Below are positions 52,782-58,047 of a DNA stretch of 61,775 bases, one piece after another. The stretch's first letter is position 1. Each line of letters begins with the position of its first letter. The notes beneath the pieces were generated by a model, which did not search any database, was not told the DNA's origin, and saw only the letters and a program-made list of their open reading frames with translations. Origin of the DNA: a virus; IMG/VR virus record IMGVR_UViG_3300023112_000002, positions 1 through 61,775 of that record; one strand, written 5' to 3'. The position numbers were made by a program, and so were the translations under genes.

Positions 52782-52980
52782 TCTTTCTTAATGCGTTAAA
52801 GGTTAATATGCTATCGGTAATCATCTCGTTGATGAGTTGCATAAGGTATTCATTGTCCTTAAACGTAGAGGTGAGGATATTCTCCGACTCTTCTACATTT
52901 AACTCTATGTCAAGGTTGTCTGCTTGTGCTTGGACATCCTCTATGCTCCATAGTAGTTCACTTCCGTTGTAGTATTTCAT
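52771..52980 (-). CDS. early small protein (69 aa)
   Basis: Acidic helical 69-residue protein (MKYYNGSELLWSIEDVQAQA). The ATG overlaps the upstream stop (ATGA). Function not recognised. Confidence 0.65.
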   Translation of the reverse strand: MKYYNGSELLWSIEDVQAQADNLDIELNVEESENILTSTFKDNEYLMQLINEMITDSILTFNALRKNEQ

Positions 52981-53108
52981 TGTATTAGTTTTTGTAATTG
53001 TTCAAGGATAATATCTAACATCTCTCCATCAGATAAATAGTTCTCTCCCTCTTCTGAGTACTTAGGGTTTTGGGCGTACTCAATTAATCCCTTGATTTGT
53101 TCTTTCAT
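52977..53108 (-). CDS. early small protein (43 aa)
   Basis: Acidic 43-residue peptide (MKEQIKGLIEYAQNPKYSEE) with a helical end. It starts one base after the upstream stop, and its stop overlaps the next start. Function not recognised; below the usual ORF size limit but well supported by coupling. Confidence 0.6.
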   Translation of the reverse strand: MKEQIKGLIEYAQNPKYSEEGENYLSDGEMLDIILEQLQKLIQ

Positions 53109-53109
53109 A

Positions 53110-53382
53110 TCAGCAGTATAAAGATGTTGGTATATCCTCTTGTAACTCTCGTATCTTCTCTATGTGTTTGAACCATGTGTATGTAGTCTCCGCTTCCTCC
53201 ACCATTCCTTCCCATGCTTTGTCCCCAAATTTTACTGCATCATCCTCGCATTCAGCTATAGAATCTCTCAATCCCTGAAGTTGATATAGCATCTCATCGT
53301 TGTAGTCATATCCTCCGTACTCATTGAAGATATCCCAACAATATCCGTTGAGGCTGTTTACTCTTTTTTCGTGTATATTCAT
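53110..53382 (-). CDS. early small protein (90 aa)
   Basis: The start at 53382 (MNIHEKRVNSLNGYCWDIFN) is chosen because it overlaps the stop of the upstream 29-aa membrane peptide (ATGA). An ATG 36 bases further upstream is in frame but less coupled. Acidic and helical. Function not recognised. Confidence 0.65.
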   Translation of the reverse strand: MNIHEKRVNSLNGYCWDIFNEYGGYDYNDEMLYQLQGLRDSIAECEDDAVKFGDKAWEGMVEEAETTYTWFKHIEKIRELQEDIPTSLYC

Positions 53383-53468
53383 TTTATATAGTTTAATAAT
53401 ATTATGTTGAGTATCCATATACCTATGGTAATCAACTTTGCTTTCTTTGTAGTTGGATTAGTAATCAT
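53379..53468 (-). CDS. 29-aa membrane micropeptide
   Basis: Basic N-terminus (MITNPTTKKAKL) then a single hydrophobic segment (ITIGIWILNIILLNYI) at 13-28. ATG overlaps the upstream gene end by 11 bases and the stop overlaps the next start (ATGA). Too short for most gene finders. It could insert in the host membrane. Confidence 0.55.
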   Translation of the reverse strand: MITNPTTKKAKLITIGIWILNIILLNYIK

Positions 53469-53778
53469 CTTTGTCTGCGTTCATATCGTTCCAGAACCCC
53501 CCTGAACAATCCTTAGAGCAGAACTGACCTTGTTTCTCTACACGATTTGCATCGCAGTAGTCACACATAATTTCTTCTTCCTCCTCTTCAAACTCGTATA
53601 GGATTTCTCCATCTTTAGCAATGTATCCCTCCTCAATAAGAGAGACTGCCGATCTTCCGTAATGACCTTGTAGTGTCCAAGCCATGCCCGATCTGATTAA
53701 CTCAGAGAATAACTCTATAGATTCTCTATCGTTTAATTCGCCTACCTCGTAAGCTATGATTTGATTTGTTATATTCAT
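53458..53778 (-). CDS. DUF7417-like early protein with zinc-finger-like tail (106 aa)
   Basis: The N-terminal region (ANQIIAYE-type start; LFSELIRSGMAWTLQGHYGR at 24-43) fits a conserved phage family I associate with DUF7417. An acidic stretch (EFEEEEEEI) follows. The tail CDYCDANRVEKQGQFCSKDC (71-90) has CxxC and CxxxC pairs like a small zinc ribbon. The family name is from recall. Function unknown. Confidence 0.7.
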   Translation of the reverse strand: MNITNQIIAYEVGELNDRESIELFSELIRSGMAWTLQGHYGRSAVSLIEEGYIAKDGEILYEFEEEEEEIMCDYCDANRVEKQGQFCSKDCSGGFWNDMNADKDDY

Positions 53779-53795
53779 AATATATTATTTAATTT

Positions 53796-53906
53796 GTACA
53801 CGCAGAGGAGTCGAACCTCGAACCCATATAGGAAATTCAGAGAACCTATTGAGGGAACACCTACATTGTATCCTGAAGTTTTTGCAAACCTACAATGCTA
53901 CGTGCA
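53796..53906 (-). ncRNA. tRNA-like structured RNA candidate
   Basis: Lies in a 133-bp gap without genes. A TGCACGT / GCGTGTA outer stem (53906-53900 with 53803-53797) encloses a 7-bp hairpin CATTGTA/TACAATG. It also encloses a hairpin ATAGG/CCTAT and a T-arm-like GAGG-TTCGACT-CCTC (53818-53804). Only the T-arm fits a real tRNA, so this may be a degenerate tRNA or an unusual tRNA-like RNA. Confidence 0.4.
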
Positions 53907-53911
53907 TGTTG

Positions 53912-54073
53912 TTACCTTTTGTTACAATTATTCCCATCACTCCATCCACCTCCGTTTCGATTGTTTCCGTACTCAGTCGCTCCTGATGAGGTAGCGCATG
54001 AGGTTAAACTCATAGCTACAAGTATAGCTACTAAGAGTGTGTATGCTAAGCATACCTTGTTTGTGTGTTTCAT
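53912..54073 (-). CDS. small phage lipoprotein (53 aa)
   Basis: Signal peptide visible: basic start (MKHTNKVC), hydrophobic core LAYTLLVAILVAMS (9-22), and lipobox LTSC with Cys 26 as lipidation site. The mature part (26-53) is short and hydrophilic, rich in N and G, with one more Cys at 50. It would be anchored in the cell envelope. Phage lipoproteins of this size can block superinfection by binding the receptor (T5 Llp, Cor type); that role is inferred. Its ATG overlaps the upstream stop (ATGA). Confidence 0.75.
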   Translation of the reverse strand: MKHTNKVCLAYTLLVAILVAMSLTSCATSSGATEYGNNRNGGGWSDGNNCNKR

Positions 54074-54204
54074 AGTTTAGATAGTTTTTCGTTTATTATT
54101 CTTAATTCCTCGATTGCAAATGTGCTTCCGTGAGCATCGCACTCATCCATCCACCAAAACAATTTCTTCTTGTCTTGCAGTAGTTCTTCTTTAGTTTTTT
54201 TCAT
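54070..54204 (-). CDS. early small protein (44 aa)
   Basis: 44-residue charged helix (MKKTKEELLQDKKKLFWWMD). It lies six bases after the upstream gene and overlaps the lipoprotein start. Function not recognised. Confidence 0.6.
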   Translation of the reverse strand: MKKTKEELLQDKKKLFWWMDECDAHGSTFAIEELRIINEKLSKL

Positions 54205-54210
54205 TGTATT

Positions 54211-54432
54211 TCATTTGTTATATTCTTTAATAAATTCTACTACTGCTTGGTACACTTCTTCGATGTTGCACGTTGTTAAGGCTACAGCTAAGTTATCCCA
54301 TCCTTCGGTGTTATCTTCAGGGTTTATACACTTCTTAGCTACTGGCATCAACCAATCCCATGAGATGTGGTACTCCATATACAATGGAGGTTTTACCCCC
54401 ATAAATTCTGCTATTAGTTTGTTGTTATCCAT
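54211..54432 (-). CDS. NNKLIAEFMG-family early protein, paralog B (73 aa)
   Basis: The shortest copy: MDNNKLIAEFMGVKPPLYME, then YHISWDWLMPVAKKC, ending YQAVVEFIKEYNK. Both diagnostic blocks are intact although the middle is short. Overlaps paralog C by eight bases, which suggests tandem duplication. Confidence 0.75.
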   Translation of the reverse strand: MDNNKLIAEFMGVKPPLYMEYHISWDWLMPVAKKCINPEDNTEGWDNLAVALTTCNIEEVYQAVVEFIKEYNK

Positions 54433-54712
54433 TGTTATATTCTTTAATAAATTCTACTATTGCTCGGTATGTGTTATCTATATCAAATGATAACACTGCA
54501 TTATGTACTCTATTGATAGCATCATCTACTTCGTCATCCTCACCAAACATGGCATCTATCTTCTCGCCTACTGGCATCAACCAAGACCATGATGTATGAA
54601 ACTCGTATGCCCAAAACTCTCCGCTATCTAACTCTAAGTTAGAAAGATGTAGGTTGCTTGGTATTTTAATATCCCATCCCATAAATTCTGCTATTAGTTT
54701 ATTGTCTTTCAT
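54425..54712 (-). CDS. NNKLIAEFMG-family early protein, paralog C (95 aa)
   Basis: MKDNKLIAEFMGWDIKIPSN at the start, FHTSWSWLMPVGEKIDAMFG in the middle and TYRAVVEFIKEYNNG at the end. Same family as 52244, 54211 and 55301; the middle section is unrelated among copies. Confidence 0.75.
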   Translation of the reverse strand: MKDNKLIAEFMGWDIKIPSNLHLSNLELDSGEFWAYEFHTSWSWLMPVGEKIDAMFGEDDEVDDAINRVHNAVLSFDIDNTYRAIVEFIKEYNNG

Positions 54713-54957
54713 AGTTCCTTTGCATTACAGGTTAGCATATCAGTATCCATCTGCTCAAGTTCTTTTTCAGCTATGATATCCCATATCTCATCGAAGATAT
54801 CTTCTTCATACGTTTCAGGAGTGAGGTCGATCTTTGACGCTCTAAAATCTCCATTCACAATTCTTTTAATTTGTGAAGGTGTAAGATTGTCATCGGGTAG
54901 TTCTACCCCGAATGTTGTGGTGTATGTGCGCACAACTTCTATTTCAAATTTTTTCAT
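54709..54957 (-). CDS. early small protein (82 aa)
   Basis: Two N-terminal strands (FEIEVVRTYTTTFGVEL) then an acidic helical part. It overlaps neighbours by four bases each side. Function not recognised. Confidence 0.65.
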   Translation of the reverse strand: MKKFEIEVVRTYTTTFGVELPDDNLTPSQIKRIVNGDFRASKIDLTPETYEEDIFDEIWDIIAEKELEQMDTDMLTCNAKEL

Positions 54958-55304
54958 TGTATTTCAATTAGTTTTCCGTTAATTTCTTCGTATTGATGTT
55001 CGCTCTCATCCTCCCACTCAGTGTAGTATAGGTAGTCTTGTTGGTATCCGATAAGCAATAAATCTTCATCCGTTTCCTCCTCATTCTTTGCTCTCTCTAT
55101 CGCTTCAGCCAACTCATCCCACCTCTCGTTATCTTGTACGTTCAAAGGTGTAAGGTCATCTACTTCTCGAAGGATTGCATCTCGGTCATTTCTACATTCA
55201 GTTAACGTACTCTTCTCAGACTTGGTGTAGAACACACCTTCGCCCCAGCACCAACCTTCGTTCATTCCTTCGCCCGTTATAGAGCATTTACGTGCGTATT
55301 TCAT
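54954..55304 (-). CDS. conserved early protein with CSITGEGMNEGWC motif (116 aa)
   Basis: N-terminus MKYARKCSITGEGMNEGWCW holds two Cys in a conserved pattern, and the C-terminus has YYTEWEDESEHQYEE. I recall this start-and-end signature from Bacteroidetes phage and conjugative-element proteins. The middle is acidic and variable. Possibly zinc-binding; function unknown. Confidence 0.75.
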   Translation of the reverse strand: MKYARKCSITGEGMNEGWCWGEGVFYTKSEKSTLTECRNDRDAILREVDDLTPLNVQDNERWDELAEAIERAKNEEETDEDLLLIGYQQDYLYYTEWEDESEHQYEEINGKLIEIQ

Positions 55305-55633
55305 TTGTTATATTCTTTAATAAATTCTACTACTGCTTTGTAGGTTGCTTCGTGTAGTGTTAATCCAACCTCAAAGATTCTTCTATACTTTTCGTCCTCT
55401 TTGTAGCATAGAATTACACATTGGTCAGACTCATTGTTTGTTTCTATTGTTATGGTGTGATATAACTCACCAATCTTTTCTACAACAGGCATCAACCAAT
55501 TCCATGAAGTGTGATATTGTGCTTGTTCATACACATCTACATCTACGTTTATCTTTCCTTGATGTAGTGAGGCTAATGAATCCTTGAAAGAATCCATCCC
55601 CATAAATTCTACTATTAGTTTGTTATCGTTCAT
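55301..55633 (-). CDS. NNKLIAEFMG-family early protein, paralog D (110 aa)
   Basis: MNDNKLIVEFMGMDSFKDSL start, YHTSWNWLMPVVEKIGELYH in the middle and TYKAVVEFIKEYNK end. Overlaps the previous gene by four bases. With paralogs A to C it forms a four-member family in this genome. Confidence 0.75.
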   Translation of the reverse strand: MNDNKLIVEFMGMDSFKDSLASLHQGKINVDVDVYEQAQYHTSWNWLMPVVEKIGELYHTITIETNNESDQCVILCYKEDEKYRRIFEVGLTLHEATYKAVVEFIKEYNK

Positions 55634-55776
55634 GCTTTCTTAATTGTGTCGATTATTTTTACTCCCGATGCGCTCACCTTGTCGTACCATCTTGAAAAGT
55701 GTAGTTCGTTGTTGAACGTCTTGGTTTTAGTTATGTAGCGATTGCCTCGCTTGATTGATATGTCGTATGTTATCAT
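55630..55776 (-). CDS. early small protein (48 aa)
   Basis: MITYDISIKRGNRYITKTKT and so on: two strands then a helix, basic. The start overlaps the upstream stop, and the stop overlaps the next start. Function not recognised. Confidence 0.6.
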   Translation of the reverse strand: MITYDISIKRGNRYITKTKTFNNELHFSRWYDKVSASGVKIIDTIKKA

Positions 55777-56045
55777 AGTAGTGAAGGTATTGTTGCAAGG
55801 AGAACGTGAATCTTCTTGAAGTGATTGATGTACTCAAGTTCATCGTTTAAAGCGTCCAAAAGTTCGTCCATCGAATACTCGTCATCAACACATCCCTCAA
55901 CCTCTGCATATAGACTCTTAGCACGTTCGTATGAGTAGAGCATATGGTCGTGGTAGGTGTCTCCGCGCTGACCTTCGACTACGTAGATTCCATACGTAGC
56001 GTATGTGTCGTATATCTTGCGCATTATGTTTTGTGCTTTGTTCAT
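55773..56045 (-). CDS. early small protein (90 aa)
   Basis: Starts MNKAQNIMRKIYDTYATYGI, helical and acidic in the middle (EVEGCVDDEYSMDELLDALN). It overlaps neighbours by four bases each side. Function not recognised. Confidence 0.65.
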   Translation of the reverse strand: MNKAQNIMRKIYDTYATYGIYVVEGQRGDTYHDHMLYSYERAKSLYAEVEGCVDDEYSMDELLDALNDELEYINHFKKIHVLLATIPSLL

Positions 56046-56242
56046 TTTGATAGGTGGTTTAAGATTTCTTGCGCTTTGTCCATCGCATAGCTACGTTGTT
56101 GTGTCATCGTTCCAGCAACTTGTGGTGTAGGTAGCATAATGCTATATGCCTTGTCTCCTACCTTTAAAGTGTAGAACTCTTGGTGACGTTGGATAGCATT
56201 AGCCATCTCGTTTGTGTGGTTGTTTGTTTCTTCTAAAGTCAT
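56042..56242 (-). CDS. early small protein (66 aa)
   Basis: 66 residues, QRHQEFYTLKVGDKAYSIML in the middle, helical C-terminus. Overlaps the next gene by four bases. Function not recognised. Confidence 0.65.
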   Translation of the reverse strand: MTLEETNNHTNEMANAIQRHQEFYTLKVGDKAYSIMLPTPQVAGTMTQQRSYAMDKAQEILNHLSK

Positions 56243-56268
56243 CTTAAATTAGATTGGTGAATAATTAG

Positions 56269-56315
56269 AGCGGAGAAACGGAGCGAATCGTTTCGAGGTG
56301 CGCACTACCTCCGCT
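56269..56315 (-). other. structured intergenic RNA candidate
   Basis: AGCGGAG (56269-56275) pairs with CTCCGCT (56309-56315) around inner hairpins CGAA/TTCG and AGGT/ACCT. It lies in the gap between the genes at 56042 and 56323. No T-run follows, so it is not a simple terminator. Confidence 0.4.
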
Positions 56316-56322
56316 TGTTGGT

Positions 56323-56547
56323 CTATCCTATCTCGATATCCCTATTCTCGATAGCCTCTTGCATCTCATCTTCCCAATCTGAAGAGAGCATATTCTCGTA
56401 CACCTCCTCTCGTGTAACGTGCGCCCAATTCGTGCGGATGTTGTACTGACCTGATGCAACCATCTCGTCAGATGGGGTGTAGTACACCTCAATTCTGATG
56501 TTGTCTATGTCTCTCTGTCCGCAGTTAACTACTCTAAAATCGTTCAT
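56323..56547 (-). CDS. early small protein (74 aa)
   Basis: Strand-rich start (IRIEVYYTP; QYNIRTNWAHV), then acidic helix (SSDWEDEMQEAIENRD). Function not recognised. Confidence 0.65.
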   Translation of the reverse strand: MNDFRVVNCGQRDIDNIRIEVYYTPSDEMVASGQYNIRTNWAHVTREEVYENMLSSDWEDEMQEAIENRDIEIG

Positions 56548-56570
56548 GGTATATGTATTAGTTAATAAAT

Positions 56571-56620
56571 GTAACAGACGTCTCGCGACGTTTCGACCAT
56601 TGAGGTCTCATCAGTGTTAC
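56571..56620 (-). other. three-way-junction RNA candidate
   Basis: GTAAC (56571-56575) pairs with GTTAC (56616-56620). Inside are two hairpins, ACGTC-TCGC-GACGT (56578-56591) and GACC-ATTGA-GGTC (56595-56607). It overlaps the stop of the first early gene. Candidate processing or regulatory element. Confidence 0.45.
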
Positions 56621-56895
56621 TTTGGGTTATAGGACATATAAACCTCACGCTCACTTGCGCTCTTAGGCACACCCGCTTCATTCTCGTAACCGAGTAAACG
56701 TTGCTTCGTCACTTCGTGAGCATCGATGGTCTTGTTCCATTGTCTATCGTTTTGTGTTAGTCTATCTCTTAGGTTAGCTATCTCAAATTGAAGGTCTTTC
56801 CGTTCCTTTCTATGGTGGGTATTAATCTCTCGTATCTGATTAAGGTAGTCGTTCTCAAGTTGTACGAGGTCTTGGAGTGTAACTGAATCGCTCAT
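56617..56895 (-). CDS. first early gene, coiled-coil protein (92 aa)
   Basis: First gene of the leftward operon, 43 bases after the early promoter box. Residues 8-70 are a coiled coil rich in R, K, E and D (INTHHRKERKDLQFEIANLR). As the first product made, it may act on the host, but no family is recognised. Confidence 0.7.
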   Translation of the reverse strand: MSDSVTLQDLVQLENDYLNQIREINTHHRKERKDLQFEIANLRDRLTQNDRQWNKTIDAHEVTKQRLLGYENEAGVPKSASEREVYMSYNPK

Positions 56896-56937
56896 GGTAT
56901 TGTGTATTAAATTAGTATTAAATGTTTAATGATGGAG

Positions 56938-56968
56938 CAAATATATAGCATAACTTCTATGCTCACAA
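56938..56968 (-). promoter_or_regulatory. canonical early promoter for leftward block
   Basis: On the minus strand: TTG (56968-56966), 20-base spacer, TATATTTG (56945-56938). This is the full Bacteroidetes sigma consensus TTG-N19-21-TAnnTTTG. The first ATG follows at 56895. It is the only promoter in the window where both boxes fit. Confidence 0.8.
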
Positions 56969-57203
56969 GTTTTTTAGCATAAATCTTTTACTAAATGTGC
57001 ATATTTCCTCTATAACTCCCGTAAACGCTGAGAAAAAAAGTTTAAGAAATATGTGAATCGTTTGTGGATGTCAGTGTTCGTTGGGGTTTTAACCCTTGTC
57101 TCACTGTCTCTCAACAAGGTTATTCCCCTTCACTATGGGGATATGTGGGGAGTGTGTCCGTATATTGGGAGCATATAGCTACGTATAGCGGAACGATGAA
57201 CGA

Positions 57204-57241
57204 AGAGCCGAGCCGAGCCGAGCCGATAGCCGAGCCGAGCC
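57204..57241. repeat. AGCCG pentamer repeat
   Basis: Four AGCCG units, AT, then two more AGCCG and a partial one. A short GC-rich run in an otherwise AT-rich region, within the divergent control region. Confidence 0.85.
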
Positions 57242-57388
57242 TATCACCCCCTACCTAAAAGCTAAAACATTTGACCGAAATTTTTGAAAACATCACCCCC
57301 CCTTCGAAAACAAATCACTTTCCTCAGACGCATACCTCGTGTGTGACCTATAATAACCCTCAACCCCTGGACATCTAAAATTTTTTTG

Positions 57389-57396
57389 TATCTTTG
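57389..57396 (+). promoter_or_regulatory. TATCTTTG -7 box, first rightward promoter
   Basis: Exact octamer 16 bases before the ATG at 57412, preceded by TTTTTTTG. No TTG at -33 spacing. Confidence 0.65.
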
Positions 57397-57411
57397 TCAA
57401 AAATAACTACC

Positions 57412-57612
57412 ATGAAAAAGATATCAGACTTCGTAGACGGTTTATATGTAGAGGGCGGACGTTTAATTAACGCTCGCGCACCAGGTGAAAGTGGCATTGC
57501 CCAGGCTGCTCGTATTAAAAGATCTATCTCTAACGACAGAAAGATAAACCAAATTGCAGAGGGGATTCAATTAGCTGAGGCTAAGAAGAAGTGGAATGAG
57601 TTAGAGTTTTAA
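57412..57612 (+). CDS. hypothetical protein (66 aa)
   Basis: First gene of the rightward block. The ATG at 57412 is preferred to an upstream TTG that lies inside the promoter box. 66 residues (MKKISDFVDGLYVEGGRLIN, then a basic helix IAQAARIKRSISNDRKINQI). Followed by a strong terminator, so it is a single-gene unit. Possibly a regulator; function not recognised. Confidence 0.7.
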   Translation: MKKISDFVDGLYVEGGRLINARAPGESGIAQAARIKRSISNDRKINQIAEGIQLAEAKKKWNELEF

Positions 57613-57638
57613 TTCACTATACCCATCACATTAATAGA

Positions 57639-57666
57639 GGGAATCTTAACGGGTTCCCTTTTTTTT
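57639..57666 (+). terminator. Rho-independent terminator
   Basis: Stem GGGAATC / GGTTCCC (one wobble) with six-base loop, then eight T. Confidence 0.85.
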
Positions 57667-57674
57667 ATCCAATA

Positions 57675-57775
57675 GTGTTAAAGTTTAACACCTTTGTGTT
57701 AACTCAAAAAAAGTTTAACACCTTCTAACTCCTTTATTATTAATATATTACTTCTTTTAGTGTTAAAGTGTTAAA
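57675..57775. repeat. AT-rich element A with GTGTTAAA repeats
   Basis: GTGTTAAA-G-TTTAACAC palindrome at 57675-57691, GTGTTAAC at 57696, TTTAACAC at 57714-57721, and tandem GTGTTAAA at 57760-57775. Bases 57754-57775 equal 48781-48802. The following 60 bases are AT-rich as at element B. It lies upstream of the membrane peptide and groEL. Confidence 0.75.
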
Positions 57776-57864
57776 CTGAAAGTAAGAATAGAGAAATAAA
57801 AAAAAAGAATAAATAGAAAATATATATAGTAGAGTATAGGTTATTCACTTTGTCACTTTAACAT

Positions 57865-57872
57865 TATCTTTG
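57865..57872 (+). promoter_or_regulatory. TATCTTTG -7 box before chaperonin cassette
   Basis: Exact octamer 19 bases before the ATG at 57892, downstream of element A. No TTG at -33. Confidence 0.65.
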
Positions 57873-57891
57873 CGCCCCAATTAATTTTAAA

Positions 57892-58002
57892 ATGAAGAAG
57901 CTTATTTACCGCTATCGATCTTTGGAGGAGAACTCCAAATTGAATCTAATAGTTATCGCCTACACGGTGTTAACTTTTTCCTTGTTATTTATTTCAGTAT
58001 AG
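57892..58002 (+). CDS. 36-aa membrane peptide upstream of groEL
   Basis: Charged N-terminus (MKKLIYRYRSLEENSKL) and one hydrophobic segment NLIVIAYTVLTFSLLFISV at 18-36. It has its own promoter box. It may be a membrane-inserting peptide; the link with the chaperonin genes is only positional. Confidence 0.6.
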   Translation: MKKLIYRYRSLEENSKLNLIVIAYTVLTFSLLFISV

Positions 58003-58027
58003 AATTTTTGTTATACATTTGTTCCAC

Positions 58028-58035
58028 TAACTTTA
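58028..58035 (+). promoter_or_regulatory. TAACTTTA -7-like box before groEL
   Basis: One mismatch to TAnnTTTG, 12 bases before the groEL ATG. It could add separate transcription of groEL. Confidence 0.35.
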
Positions 58036-58047
58036 ATTTTATTTCAA

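Larger units (their letters stand above)
56896..57411. other. 516-bp divergent intergenic control region
   Basis: No convincing gene. It separates the leftward early and rightward blocks. It holds the canonical early promoter (56938-56968), several inverted repeats (TCCCC/GGGGA near 57122-57141; AACCCTTGT/ACAAGGTT near 57090-57121), an AGCCG repeat (57204-57241) and the TATCTTTG box at 57389. A plausible origin and switch region. Confidence 0.7.

Noticed and set aside
53797-53866. Canonical 70-nt tRNA sharing the T-arm
   Set aside because: The acceptor would pair at only four of seven positions, and no D-arm or seven-base anticodon loop can be formed.
57064-57258. 64-aa frame in the divergent region
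   Set aside because: It runs through the AGCCG repeat and inverted repeats, giving low-complexity protein at the end, and has no promoter or coupling.
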